Positions 47,030-59,448 are shown, counted from the stretch's first letter. The stretch is 64,000 nt of DNA from Diphasiastrum complanatum (GCA_029204225.1 CM055102.1:25081390-25145389), one strand, 5' to 3'. The notes: a model not told the origin generated them from the sequence alone. Numbers and translations: made by a program.

Positions 47030-48168
47030 ATTTTGTTTCTTCATCTTCTTCTCAGCTTCGGACTTAGCTTCGTGCTGCTTGGCGATCTTCAAATCTTTGT
47101 CCAGTTAAATGACTTTCTGGCTGATGAGTGTATTCTCAAATCTCAAATCTGAGATGCGCTGCTCCATTTCTTTTTTCTTATCCAGCATAGACTGGATCAC
47201 TTGCGCAAGGCTTGAGACTAAACCGAGAGCATCATCAGAATCTACTGATGTGGAGGTGGTAGCAGCAGAAGGATCTAGTGGTACTATCCCTGGTTGGCAT
47301 GGAGCAGGTGCCTGTAACTCTTCTTCTTCATAGCCCTCAGGCACTATGGCATCGAACTGCTTTGGTGGTTTGACAGCTTGCTTGACTTGAATTGTGGCTG
47401 GTGCGGCTTCAACTTGAGGTTCCCAGTTAATATGAAAAGAGTCTTCAAAGCCAGTAGTAGTATCATAGAACTATTCGAATCCTCTTCCAGGGAATTGGAG
47501 TTCAAAGGGCACAGGGCTCTGGGGCATTACAAAAACTTCTGAGGCCCAAAGGGGGTCAGAATCATCGAACATGTCCATGAAATACTGGGTGTTTGGGGAA
47601 ACAGCTCCTATGTGTGGCGATGAGGCGGCCTGGGCAGCTGTGATGGGAATGGTAGCCCCAATGGTCACAAACTGTCCGTGAGAGGAAACATAGATGAGGG
47701 AAGCATTAGAGGCAGGGGGAATAGGTAGTTCAGTGAGAATAATAGCATGGGGTGGAAGCGCAACTGAAGATGTTTGTCTAGTACGACGTTGTGACGAGGA
47801 AGGCGAGTCAAGAATGACGACCTCTGTTTGGCTTGCTTATGGTTTGGTGAGGCTTGGGTACCAGATGCTATCTTTATGGCAGCAAGGGCAGCCTCTATTA
47901 CGCGCACCTTGTGTGTGGCTCCTTGGAAAGTAATGTAAAACTTGGATTTCTCCTCCTTCCAAGTACTGAAGACAAGAGTGATATAATACATGTTGATTCT
48001 CCCTGAGAAGGCTCTCTCATGAATACCCATTGCAATAAGCAGAGGCTTTGCAAGGGTCATCCATTGAGTGGCCATGCTTGTGCTAGGAAGGATCATGATA
48101 TCCGTTGCAGATGGGACATCACGATGGATAGTGTAACGTGGCGACTGAGACGTATCTGTGGAAGACAT
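47030..48168 (-). pseudogene. Additional ORF (aORF) of Gypsy G1, downstream of integrase
   Basis: Starts at an ATG at 48168 with MSSTDTSQSPRYTIHRDVPS, then ATDIMILPSTSMATQWMTLA and FYITFQGATHKVRVIEAALA. After frameshifts come ASSPHIGAVSPNTQYFMDMF and PQSPVPFELQFPGRGFE, then GLVSSLAQVIQSMLDKKKEM and EQRISDLRFENTLISQKV (heptad-like, likely coiled coil). A last piece, LKIAKQHEAKSEAEKKMKKQ, fades out at about 47030. The same ORF with the same start occurs in G2, so it belongs to the family. Plant Tat/Athila-type Gypsy elements commonly carry such extra ORFs (family knowledge); I recognise no domain. No PPT or 3' LTR follows. Confidence 0.7.
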
Positions 48169-49040
48169 GATGGAAAAGAACAGAAACTGAAAGTAATAGG
48201 CACGAGTGTATATCAAAAAATAGTACCGAAAGTTTTGAAGGCTTTGGTCACTGGAAACATTGGCAAGAGCTTCGCTAGCACAAGTGAGGTATGAATCGAA
48301 TTCAGCCAACTTATAGGTGAATTTGGAGGGTCCATTACACTAAATACTAGTTTGGCTGATCAGTTCTGAGCAAAAATTTGCAAGCTTATTCAGTACTGTG
48401 AAAATAGGCTATAAAAATCTCGACGAAGGTTTTTGAGGTTCTGAAGCCATCCAATGAATGTTTTCCAGGTCTTGCAAAGGATGAACCTTTGCCCAAGAGG
48501 ATCCTTCGCCTGTCATAAATGCAACTTTTAGGCTCTCAACCTATAGCCAACTTAATTTGGACATTTTAAGACCATCTAGCATGTCAACGAAGGTTTCTGA
48601 GGAGAGTAAGGTGCTCGACAAAGGATCCCAAAATGGCATATTGCTGATCATTCGTCTGACTCAAAAATAGGTACTTTTTCTGGAAAAAAAACGTTCGCCC
48701 AAGTCAGTATAGATATATTTGAAGTGGATGTATAATCTGAAAGTTCAATGAAGGTTTCCAATACTGTATGGGCAACATATGAGCGAAACAGTAATTTTAT
48801 AAGTCATTTTTCATCGAAAATTATTTTCTGAAAATACTTTCCTTCCTCTCTTTCCACTCTAATGACTTTTTTGAATTTTTTGAAAATACTTTCCTTCCTC
48901 TCTTTCCACTCTAATGACTTTTTTGACTTTTGCTCATCAGTCTTTCCTCATTTTTTTTGACTGTCTTTTCCAAACAAAGTTAACAATTAAGTAGTGAAAA
49001 CAAAAAAATTAAAAACAAATAAAAATTAAAAATATTTGGA
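48169..49040 (-). other. Spacer between G1 integrase and the additional ORF
   Basis: Non-coding in all frames and homologous to G2 58641-59448. Contains several (G)(A)CGAAGGTTT motifs (for example 48423, 48594). Confidence 0.6.
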
Positions 49041-50433
49041 TCATGCTTGTTGAACTGGCAGAGCAGGCTGCCAAAACTTGCATAATCGGCTGCCATTCAC
49101 AGGAGTTTCAGACCGTTTTCTGTTCAAGTGCTCAAGAATCATTGCTCCATAGTTCAAGATTTCCTTCACTCTATACGGGCCTTCACCGATAAACTTCAAT
49201 TTTTCCTTGATCAGCTTGATTTTGTACATCAGGACAATATCTCCTGCTTTCAGATCCTTTTTGTGTAATCGACGATCGTGCCATGCCTTACGGCGGGCTT
49301 TCTCTGCTGCTAACGCATGAACTGCCATCAGTCTTGTTTCACACAATTTGTGCAATGCTTCATGACATAGTTGTAAAGACTTATCATCATTTAACCGTTC
49401 TGTTGCTGCTATGCGTAAAGATGGTATAAAAAATTCAATCGGCATGACAACATCTTGACCACTAGTTGAAAGGGTATTTGATTTGTACTACTTTTGTAAG
49501 CAGTTCTGAATGCCCATAATGCTGCATGCAGTCTATGTTCCCAATCAGATCAACTCGCTTCAACTGTTTTCGTCATAATAGTGCAGAGAATCTTATTGGA
49601 AGATTCAGCTTGGCCATTCCCTTTGGGATAATAAGGAGTACTAAATCTATGTATAACAAAAAAATCTTTCAGTAAATACTTTATCGTTTGATTAACAAAG
49701 TGTGTGCCCCGGTCACTGACAATCTCGATCAGACATCCAAATCCGATAATAATATTTTCATAGAGAAACTTGGCTGTAAATTTTGCATCAACAACTTTGA
49801 CAGTTTTGGCTTCAATCTACTTGGTCATATAATCAGTTTCTATGATTATGTATCAAGCCTGAGATCCTCGCGCGACAGGATGAATAGGACCAACATAATC
49901 CAGTTTCCATTTCTCAAATGGAAATTGCGATAAAACCAGATGTAAGGGTTCATAGTTCTGTCTAGTAGGCCGTCATGCTCGCTGACAAACATCAAATGTA
50001 TGAATATAATTTTCTATGTCCTTATGAAGCATAGGCCACCAACAACCTGATTGCAAAAGTTGCGAACAGTAATATCTGTAGAGAAGTGTCCTGCGCCCAT
50101 TCCATCATGTGAAAACATGATTAAATTTGATATTTTATGCGGTAAAACACATCTATGTAGAATATTGTCTGATCCACGACGATACAATTGTCCTGTAATT
50201 AATTGATAAGGTTGAGCGTTATGAATCAATTGTCTCTTCTGTAATTTTGTCAAAGAGTCATTCGGTTGTCCTAGTATCAGGTACTCAACAATATCCGCTG
50301 CCCACTCAGGTACTGCTTCTACATAGAGTAATGCAGCATTTGGTAATTCATCATCCACTTCAATATTAACTGGTATGGATTCAATTCGCGAAACGTGGTC
50401 GGCTAGATAATGTTGCTTCTCTTTTCGAACCAT
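49041..50433 (-). pseudogene. Gypsy G1 integrase with H2C2 zinc region
   Basis: The minus strand from 50433: KQHYLADHVSRIE (end of RNase H), QLYRRGSDNILHRCVLPHKI and SHDGMGAGHFSTD (H2C2 region), then a decayed core with KLDYVGPIHPVA (first catalytic Asp kept), VSDRGTHFVNQTIKYLL (second Asp) and YYPKGNGQAESSNKILCTIM (Glu). It ends in an open 134-codon stretch (49445-49041) with ARRKAWHDRRLHKKDLKAGD and EGPYRVKEILNYGAMILEHL, the integrase C-terminal SH3-like region. Several stops. At 50433 it is fused to RT with RNase H missing. Confidence 0.85.
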
Positions 50434-51083
50434 GTCTCGATATCACATGCCCAAGCACATCTATGTGGGAAATCCATATCTGACATTTTTTTGGATTTAG
50501 GAAAATTTGATACTTGCGACATCTTTCAAATACTTTCTCCAATCGATCTAGGTGGTCTATATCTGTGCTATGAACTCCTAGGTCATCCAAGTAAATTTCA
50601 AGGAATTTTTGTAGATAATCTTTAAAAGCAAATTGCATTACTCTTTGGAACGAACTAGGTGCATTATAGACATTACTTTGTAGGCATAGGTGTCCCATTC
50701 TGTTGCAAAAGCTGTTTTGTGGCGATCTGCAGGTGCAATCTTGACCTAGTTGTAACCACTAGATCCATCCAGAAAACTATAAGCTTCCGCTCCAACAAGG
50801 CGGTCCAAAATGCTTTCGATAAAAGGTAACGTAAAGTGATCCTCCTGTGTCACTTTGTTCAAGGCCTTGAGATTCACACAAATTCTCAATTTTCCATTCT
50901 TCTTAGGAACAATGACAATCGATGAAACCCATTATGTATGCTCAATCTCATAAATAAAATCGATGTCAAGCAGTCTCTAAAGCTCTTTTTCTTTATCAGA
51001 TTCGCAACATTAGGACAACAACGATAGAACTTTGTAACCTTTGGAATTGCATCATGTATTAAAGGTATGGTGTGTTCAATAAC
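50434..51083 (-). pseudogene. Gypsy G1 reverse transcriptase
   Basis: Minus-strand order: ICVNLKALNKVTQEDHFTLP, FIESILDRLVGAEAYSFLDG (YSFLDGxSGYN block), VYNAPSSFQRVMQFAFKDYL, active site EIYLDDLGVHS, then HLDRLEKVFERCRKYQIFLN and VLGHVISRHG. YLDD is intact. Immediately after SRHG the sequence jumps to KREKQHYLADH (frame changed): about 600 bp of connection and RNase H present in G2 (56663-57263) are absent. Confidence 0.85.
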
Positions 51084-51977
51084 TTAAGTTGGAATACCCT
51101 TGAGATCTTGATAAGTGCATGCAAAACAATCTTGATACTTAATAAGTAACATTCGGAGCACTTGACACTGTTCAGGATTAAGCTGAAATCCAACTTGTAC
51201 AATCTTTTTTGGTTCTCCTGGTTCAGCAAGATTCATAGGCTGTTCTAGCTGGGCCATCGTAACATCTTTCAATTCTGGCACCTGTTCTTCGGGTTCACAA
51301 TGTGCTTTGGGTAACATGATAACTACATCATCCAATGTATAATGTTTAAAATGTTCGGGCATATCATGCTGGACTACATCTGCTTGTTTTTTGTCAAAAG
51401 GACTTGTCTTGGATCTTCGCTTAGCCTTCTTAGTAGGAATTGATTGTGGAGGTGATGACTTTTGAGAAGATAAACTCTTCTTCGAAGGTGAATACTTCCT
51501 AGACAATGATGTCTTGCTAGAACTCTGACTTGTAGAATCATCCTTAACTTTTCCTTTGTCTTTATTCAGTAAGGGTGGCACATTCTTTGAATCAATCTTT
51601 TGAAGAGGAATTTCCCATTTCAGGACCGTATTATAATGTTGCTTGGCTTGTTTCTTCGTCATTGACCCTATGATCTTGTCTTCCTTCAAAATAACTGTTT
51701 TTGACGATTTTATTGTTGGTTCATCAGGAATATTACGCACTCCAAATCTGGTTGGATCCATATGATTTAGAATCTGCTCATCAGTAAGTCCTGCATTATC
51801 ATCATAAGTCAAGGCATGACTCACAAGAATGAGTTCATCTTCAATCGGATATGGTATAGGCTCCGTTGATATCCAAGCTACATTTAGCACATTCAATGAA
51901 AAAGTGTTCGGTGTATCCAGGGTTCGATCCGATAATGAAATCTCGCTCAAATCTGACTGATTATATTGTTGACACAT
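51084..51977 (-). pseudogene. Gypsy G1 protease-RT linker
   Basis: An uninterrupted 297-codon stretch with a Lys/Ser-rich low-complexity middle (SSSKTSLSRKYSPSKKSLSS). It ends in the pre-RT block DVVQHDMPEHFKHYTLDDVV, QVGFQLNPEQCQVLRMLLIK and YQDCFACTYQDLKGIPT, where Gypsy RT begins ('...FAWSY.DMPGI'). G2 starts inside this block. Confidence 0.75.
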
Positions 51978-52620
51978 ATATCCTCCTGTACAGTCAATCG
52001 TTGCAAGATATTCATTTTAGTTGACAATATTGGTTTGAGAATCATAATGATCTCCCAAATTTTTTTTTGTTCGGTCACAAATATGATCCGTTGTTGATGA
52101 ATCATCATCCTCTTTTTGAACCACTGGTTTGATAGTCCAAGTTGCAGGATCAACCTTGACTACACGTTCATGATTTTCAAAAGTGATTTTCTTGGTACCC
52201 CAGTTATGAATTACTTGCGCAACTCGTAACCATGGGCGTCCCAATAGGACTCGTAGACATTTGGTGCTTCTGGTAAGTCCATTACTACGAAAGTGATGAC
52301 GAATTGTAATCCGACAATTCTGACAAGTATATCTTCAACCATTCCTCGTGGACGAACTATTGTTCGATCAGCTAGCTTAATGGCAAAAGTCGTAGGTTTT
52401 ATCTTTGTAAGGCCTCATTTTGCACATAGCTTTGTAGAAATTAGGTTAACTCCCAAATCACCATCTATCACAGTTGCTTCAATACAGGGTGATATTTTTT
52501 TGTTCACTTTCCTAAGATGCTCCGACCTGGAGTACTTCATTAGGTTCTTCAAATCCAGCACAAAAAAGTGGCTCTTGATGAACTTCTGGTTCAGCTTGAG
52601 TTAACGTTTGTGCTAATACT
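51978..52620 (-). pseudogene. Gypsy G1 retropepsin region
   Basis: Minus strand around 52480-52200: VIDGDLGVNLISTKLCA, then FAIKLADRTIVRPRGMVEDI, LVRIVGLQFVITFVVMDLPE and GRPWLRVAQVIHNWGTKKIT. This is the plant Gypsy protease pattern (AxIDxGAxVNLIS...LADxSxxxPxGxxEDxxVxV...FxVxDxxxxxxxLLGRPWL). Frameshifts separate the pieces; the flap residue after the catalytic Asp is altered. Confidence 0.75.
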
Positions 52621-54341
52621 TCTTTTGCTTTTGGCACCAACTTCATGAACGATGCAACTGAGCATTCATATTTGTATGTGAATTTTTTGGTGACTGCAAT
52701 GGTGAAGAACGAACTTCAGTTGTTCCTCTAGCAGCCTCAAGCTTCTCTTCTTCTTGCAGATGTTTAATCCACTGCCTCATATCCTGATGTCTTCCTTTTT
52801 ATGCATGAAGATTTGTATAGACTCCAGATGCTGTTGGTAGTATCAGTTAATGGTATAGAATCAGCATGTACTAGATCTGCTACCGATTCTTTATGCTTCT
52901 ATGCTCTGGTGACCACCATCAAGGGTACACTTGGTTTATTCTGAGCTACTGGTCTTTGCTTGATTGTTATCAAATTTACAGAAGCTCTAGTCGGTGGTGG
53001 CTTCGATTTTGCTGGACATTCCTTATAATAATGCCCATAACCACAGTCACGACATAATGGTACAATTTTTTTTTTTATTTGGACATTCTGCAACTCTGTG
53101 ATTTTCTCCACATGCAAATCATCCAAGTGGCGCTCTGCTCCAATTTCTAGATGCTTGTTGTTGTGCGGCAACATAAATATCATATCGTTTTGAATCCACC
53201 TTCTTGATTACCATAGTTTCATTGCTTGGCACTTCTGTAAGGTTCTGGTTCCATCAAATTGGCAGGAGGAGTAGGATGCTTTGGTGGAGCAGGTAAGGCT
53301 AACCGTTTGGGGTATCCAAGAGCAGATTGACGAGGTCTAGCTGTCGAATTTTTTCCATAATGTGGTTCTCGATATCCCATCTAGGCATACCATTGCTGAA
53401 TTATCCAAGGATTGAAGTTGCAAAAAGCAGTCTCATGATCAGGCGAATGACACAAATGGCATATACTGATTTCCATTCGTTTTTTCAATTGAAAATACTC
53501 ATTCACTATGTGATTTCTTGTATAAATAGAACACCAGACATTTTTCCTGGTAGGAAAAGTCTTTGCAAACTTCTCAGGTTCCTTGTTCGCTTGTCCATGG
53601 AAATCTTCCAATGCTTTGATCTTCTCATCAAATTGCGACTGCAACTTTTCCATCTGTTTCTGCTGGTTCTTCCCGAGTTTCTCGAATTCATTGAGCATCA
53701 TTTCTGCAGTAGCGTTGACATTTGTTGATGCAATAGTGGTGGATGTCGTAGTGGTCTGTCTTGTTGTATAAGACAACATATTGATATTCAGCTCATCGTC
53801 CTTATCTTCATCCTCCTCCCGAATTGCATCATTCATAGAATTTTGCAAAAGTGCGTACTCATTATAGCGTTTTAGCTCATGTCTGATCCTTTTAGGTAAA
53901 CTTGACAAAAATCACATAATCATGGCATTTTCGTTAATCAGCTCAGGTTCGCACTCAGATCTGAGGCGTTTTACTCGTTCAATGTAATCTCGAACCATTT
54001 CCCACTTTCTCATTTTAATTTTACTTAGAAGTAGGGAAGTCTTTTATAAACTTTCGAGGTTTGCACCATGTGATAAGGGCTTGTTTTACAGTCTCCCAAT
54101 CTGTACGCTTAGTTTCATCTTGATTATAGTACCAATCTTGTGCTGCGTCTGTTAAGGCCATAGGAAAAATCTTAAGTTTATCCTGGAGAAAAATTCTGTC
54201 ATAAACTTCACAAGATTCAGATTAGATATAAAGAAATCTAACTGGATCTGTTAATCCATTTTATTTGGGTAGATCCAAATGGGGTGCTCTTCTAACAATG
54301 ATTGGATTGACTTCCTGAGGAGCACCTTTAGGGGCAACCAT
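52621..54341 (-). pseudogene. Gypsy G1 gag
   Basis: Proposed start at 54341: MVAPKGAPQEVNPIIVRRAP. Then VYDRIFLQDKLKIFPMALTD, AAQDWYYNQDETKRTDWETV and KQALITWCKPRKFIKDFP (retrotransposon gag domain). An open 175-codon stretch (53908-53381) includes MMLNEFEKLGKNQQKQMEKL (coiled-coil-like) and a zinc knuckle CHLCHSPDHETAFC. A second knuckle CRDCGYGHYYKEC lies at about 53050. Several frameshifts and stops. Confidence 0.75.
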
Positions 54342-55472
54342 CTTTACAGATTAAATCAAGTAGACAATGAGATTGGATCTAGATTTTCAATCAAAACTAT
54401 CTCAGATCAGATTTGCTAGATCTCTTTCACTTGACAAGAATCAGATTCTTATATCGTGCAAAAGATATCGAAAATCAACCAATTGATACTTCTCAAAAAA
54501 TGAAAAAAATTCTTAGAGTCAAAATCAAACTATATCAGATTTGATCCAAAATTTGATAGGGACTTGATCTGAAAATCAGAACCTAAAAATAAAACTAGCA
54601 AAGGTTCCCTAGGCGAAGATTCACTCGGCAAAGGTTCAAAGTGCTATTTCTGAAAAAAAAAAACTCTCTAATCAAGTTTTTTTGGACAAATTCTTCGAAA
54701 ATAACCTTCACTGAATTTTCAGACTCAGAATCTAACACAAATAAAACTAGAGTAGAATTGACGAAGGTTTCTGGCACACAAAAACACAGTATTTGTAGTT
54801 TGGCTGAGGGTAAAAATAAAGATTTTCTATGATCTGGATAGGATGAATGTTCATCGAACTCAAAATAGTAACTTACTATAAATAGAATGATCCGGAAACT
54901 CGACGAAGGTTCTGACAAAGAATCAAGAGTAATACTGGTATTTTTGCAAAAAAGAGACTTTTTTTTGGGCAAAAATATGACAATATGACAACTGATCCTC
55001 TAAGAAACCTTCTATTTCTGATATAATTCTTTGATTTTTTGGTATTTTTGATGGTTTTTTTTTATGTTTCTGAAAATCTGTTGGAAAGAATTGTTCACCC
55101 TTAGAACTGTGGTTTTGTAATCAAAACCGAAGGTGCTTGCAACTCGGCGAGCATTTCCTGAAAGAGGGCAAAAAGTTATCAGCTTTGATGACGATTTTTG
55201 TCTCCTTTTGACCAAAATCTCGTAGATTTGACCGATTTTTGTTGTTTTTTTTTATATCTTTGATCCAAATGGATCTTAAGATTGGTGATCTGAATAGATT
55301 TTCCTGTTCTACAATCAGATTAGATTTCAAACAAGCATATCCACTCAAATCAGGCAAAATCACTCCCAAACTAACCCTAAATGCAGATTTAACAATATTC
55401 ATGCCATGACAAGATGCCTAATGTAAGCTAAGCATCCAACAAACATGCTGCAAACTGAAAAATTGGCGTAGC
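54342..55472 (-). other. Gypsy G1 untranslated leader, ~1.1 kb
   Basis: Non-coding between the PBS and gag. It has recurring motifs of the form GGCGAAGATTCACTCGGCAA and GACGAAGGTTTCTG (54597-54910), resembling those in the 3' spacer of both copies. Confidence 0.6.
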
Positions 55473-55490
55473 TCCTCGGCAACGGCGCCA
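55473..55490 (-). other. Gypsy G1 primer-binding site
   Basis: Minus strand TGGCGCCGTTGCCGAGGA, the PBS motif known from plant Tat/Athila-type Gypsy elements (tRNA-Asp class), a few bases inside the LTR end. Confidence 0.85.
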
Positions 55491-55494
55491 AAAT

Positions 55495-56191
55495 TGTAGT
55501 GAGTTTCTTTCCTTGCCTATCCTCAATCCAAGATCTAATCAATCTAGCATCGAGGAGATGAAGTTAGTTGTCACGCGTAGATTTGTTCCCATGAGAGCGA
55601 TAGCATAGTTCAAATTTTAGCACGAATGGAAGATTCACATCTAACTCTAACATCCATTAACCCTAAGTGTTAACACTACATCCATTAACACTAGATCCAC
55701 AATGAAGATAGCTTACTCTTTCTCTTTCTCCATTTCTCTCTCATAAAAAGTATAAAAACATGCAATTCCAATAACAATCAGATCCAACAATTAGTGAAAC
55801 ACAATAAAATCATGAGAGATGGAGGAAAAGTGATAGAGATCAAGGACATTCATAAATCCATTCCATAAGAGAACCAATATGCTTTATTGAAATGAAGATA
55901 CGTACAAGTGTAGGAAACTCGAGTTGGTCCCTTTTTATAGTAGAGAGGAGGACCCTGGCCTCTGAATCCTATTAGTCCATTTCTGCCTCCCTAATTATTC
56001 AAATTTAAAAAAGAGTGGGAACCATATAAAATTGGAGGGAAACCCAACTTTATTTACTAACTTGACATTTAGGTCCTGCGACATTAAAAGTCCCACAAAA
56101 AGGCTAAAGTCCTTTTATTAACTTTCTAATTTATCAAATCTCTATGTGATCATCGGGTTGGACTTAATAGTTACTTGAGGTAAGCCTATCA
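55495..56191 (-). mobile_element. Gypsy G1 5' LTR (right boundary inferred)
   Basis: The PBS-side boundary (minus ...CTCACTACA) is well placed. The far boundary is proposed at minus TGATAGGCTTACC (56191), because G2 homology begins ~12 bp further right. No second LTR copy is in the window. It lies between the divergent elements G1 and G2. Confidence 0.6.
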
Positions 56192-56202
56192 TTGGAGTAG
56201 AT

Positions 56203-57365
56203 CAGATGTAGTTCAGCATGATATGCCTGAGCATTTTAAATGTTATACATTGGATGATGTGGTTATTATGTTACCTAAAGCACATCGTGAACCTGAAGAA
56301 CACGTGCCAGACTCAGAAGATGTTTACGATGGCCCAGCTAGGACACAACCAATGAATCTTGCCGAACCAAGAGAATTGGAAAATATTGTACAAGTTGGAT
56401 CACAACTTAATCCTGAACAGTATCAAGCACTTCGCATGATACTTATTAAGTATCAAGATTGCTTTGCATGGACTTATCAATATCTGAAGGATATTTTGAC
56501 ATCAGTGATTCAACATACCATACCTTTAGTATCTGATGCAGATGCATGCCACTTGGATCGATTGGAGAAAGTATTTGAAAGATGTCGCAAAGATCAAATT
56601 TTTCTAAATCCAGAAAAATGCCAGATATGGGTTTCCCACGGAGTTGTGCTTGGACATGTGATATCAAGACATGGTATTGCCACCGATTATTCTAAGATCA
56701 AGGTTATTGTGGAATTTCCACCGCCAACAACAATTCGTGGAGTTTATGTGTTTATGGGTCATGCGAACTACTATCGAATTTTTATTATTTTCTTTGTGGA
56801 TTTAGCACGACCTATATACAAACTGACTATTGTTCCTATTTGGATAGTAGAGGCGTTAGAAGCCTTTGAAAAATTAAAAAAAGCATTAACTTCAGCACCA
56901 ATACTGTGTTCTCTAGATTGGACGTTTGAATTTCATGTTCACACAGATGCCTCAAAATATGCCATTGGATTAGTTTTGACGCAGCCAGGTAATTGTAAGA
57001 AGGATTATCCTATACGATTTGCAAGCAGACAGCTTGCAGATCTGGAGAAGAATTATTCAACAACATAACGTGAAGCGTTAGCCATGATTTTTTCTGTTCA
57101 AAAATTTTGTCACTACCATATGGAAATGCACTTTGCATTTTATACGGATCACCAGCCGTTACTTTACTTGGTAAACAAGACATGCAATATTGGACGTATT
57201 GCAAGATGGTTATTGTTATTGACTGAATTTTACTTTCAAATTGTGGTTCAAAAGGGGAAGCAACATTATCTAGCCGATCACATTTCGCGAATCGAATCCG
57301 CACTAGTTAACACTGAAGTGGATGATGAATTACCAGATGCTGCATTGTTCTATGTCAAAGCAGTA
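56203..57365 (+). pseudogene. Gypsy G2 RT-RNase H with the RT palm deleted
   Basis: Begins abruptly in the pre-RT block (VVQHDMPEHFKCYTLDDVVI). A 281-codon open stretch runs through YQDCFAWTYQYLKDILTSVI and HTIPLVSDADA, then jumps straight to CHLDRLEKVFERCRKDQIFL, so the central RT fingers/palm with YLDD is missing. The RT end and connection follow (VLGHVISRHGIATDYSKIKV, FMGHANYYRIF). RNase H follows: FHVHTDASKYAIGLVLTQPG, FASRQLADLEKNYSTT, stop, then REALAMIFSVQKFCHYHMEM, FYTDHQPLLYLVN and KGKQHYLADHISRIES. One stop at 57066. Confidence 0.85.
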
Positions 57366-58639
57366 CCTTAGTGGGCCGCGAATATTGTTGAGTACCTGAT
57401 GCTAGGACAACCGAATGACTCCTTGACAAAAGTACAAAAGATACAATTGATTCATAAGACTCAACCTTATCAATTGATTGTAGGACAATTGTATCGTCGT
57501 GGATCAGACAATATTCTACGTAGATGTGTTTTACTGCATGAAGTCCCAGATTCAATCATGTTTTCACATGATGGCATGGGTAGAGGACACTTCTCTACAG
57601 ATATTACTGTTTGCAAACTTTTGCAATCAGGTTGTTGGTGGCCTACGCTTCATAAGGACACAAAATTTTTATTCAGGCATGTGATGTTTGCCAGCGAGCA
57701 TGACGACCTGCTCGACAAAACTATGAACCCTTGCATCCGGTTTTATCGCAAGCACCATTGGAAAAATGGGGACTGAATTATGTTGGTCCTATTCATCCTG
57801 CCGCGCAAGGATATCAGGCCCGATACATTATCGTAGCGACTGATTATATGACCAAGTGGGTTGAAGCCAAAGCTGTCAAAGTTGCTGATGCGAAATCTAC
57901 GGCCAAGTTTCTATATGAAAATATTATAATCAGATTTGGATGTCCGATTGAGATTGTTAGTGACCTGGGTACACACTTTGTTAATCAAACAATAAAGTGT
58001 TTACTGGAAGATTTTTTTGTTATACACAAATTTAGCACTCCCTACTATCCCAGAGGGAATGGCCAAGCTGAATCTTCCAAAAAGATTTTCTGCACCATTA
58101 TCACAAAGACAGTTGAAGCGAGTCGGTCTGATTGGGAGCATAAACTGTATGCAACATTATGGGCATTCAGAACCGCTTACAAAAATAATACAAATCAAAC
58201 ACCCTTTCAATTGGTCTATGGTCAAGATGCTGTCATGTCGATTGAATTTTTAATTCCATCTTTACGCATAGCAGCAACAGAACGGTTAAATGATGATAAG
58301 TCTTTACAACTACGTCATGAAACGTTGCACAAATTATGTGAAACTCGATTGATGGCAGTTCATGCATTAGCAGAAGAGAAAGCCCGCCGGAAGGCATGGC
58401 ACGATCGTCGATTGCACAAAAAGGATATGAAAGCAGGATATCTTGCATTGATGTACAAAACCAAGCCGATCAAGGAAAAATTGAAGTTTACCGGTGAAGA
58501 CCCATATAAAGTGACGGAAATCCTGAACTATGGTGCAGTAATTCTTGAGCACTTGGATGGAAAACGATTTGATACTCCGGTGAATGGCAGCCAATTACGC
58601 AAGTTTTGGCAGTCGGCTCCGCCAGATCAACAAGACTGA
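57366..58639 (+). pseudogene. Gypsy G2 integrase
   Basis: H2C2 region (GQLYRRGSDNILRRCVLLHE, SHDGMGRGHFSTD, CDVCQRA after a frameshift). Then an unbroken 302-codon stretch (57731-58639): PLEKWGLNYVGPIHPAAQGY, in which the first catalytic Asp (DYVGP in G1) is Asn; VSDLGTHFVNQTIKCLLEDF with the second Asp kept; YYPRGNGQAESSKKIFCTII with the Glu; and the C-terminal ARRKAWHDRRLHKKDMKAGY and VTEILNYGAVILEHLDGKRF. A stop follows at the natural end (58637-58639). It lacks one catalytic residue, so it is probably inactive despite the open frame. Confidence 0.85.
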
Positions 58640-59448
58640 TCTCAAGAATTTTTAATTTTATTTGTTTTTCAATTTGTTGTTTTCAATATTTCATTTGTTC
58701 AGTTTTGTGTGAAAAAGACAATAAAATTTTTTTTGAGAAAAGACTGATGAACAAAAGTCAGAAAAGTCATCAACATGGGAAAAAGGAAGGACAATATTTT
58801 TGATGAAAAATGACTTAGAAAATCACTATTTTGGTCAGATTTGGCCTATACAGTATCAAAAACCTTCGCTGAGCCTCCAGATTGTACATCCACTTCAGAT
58901 TTATCTAATTTGAGTTGGGCAAAGATTCCTGTCCAAGAAAAATCCAGTTGAGTCAAGCAAATGATCAGTAATATGCCATTTTGAGAACCTTCGCCGAGCA
59001 CCTTACCCTCATTATGGACCTTCGTCGACCTGCTAGATGATCTTAAAATATCAAAATTAGGTTGGCCATAGCCTCAGATCTTGAAAAAATACATTTATGA
59101 CAGTATCTGGGCGAAGGACCTTCTTGGGCGAAGGTTCATCCTTCGCCAGCCCTGGAAAACGTTTGCCTGATAAGTTCAGGTCTTTAGAGACCTTTGTCGA
59201 GATTTTTATAGCCTATTTTCATAGTATTGTACATGCTTGCAAATTTTGGTTCAGAACTGATCAGCCAAACTAATATTCAGTGTAATGGACCCACCAAATT
59301 CACTTATAAGCTAGCTGAATTCGATTCATTCCTCACTTGTGCTAGCGAAGCTCTTGCGAATTTTTCCCGCGACCAAAGCCTTCCAAACTTTTTGAATTGC
59401 TTTTTGATATACTTTCGTGCATCTTACATTTTCTTTTTGCTCATCATG
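58640..59448 (+). other. Spacer between G2 integrase and the additional ORF
   Basis: Homologous to G1 48169-49040. Contains AACCTTCGC(t/c)GAGC-type motifs at 58861, 58986, 59018 and around 59110-59165. Confidence 0.6.

Noticed and set aside
47694-48294. Plus-strand ORFs opposite the G1 additional ORF
   Set aside because: Shadows: the minus-strand reading is the one conserved in G2.
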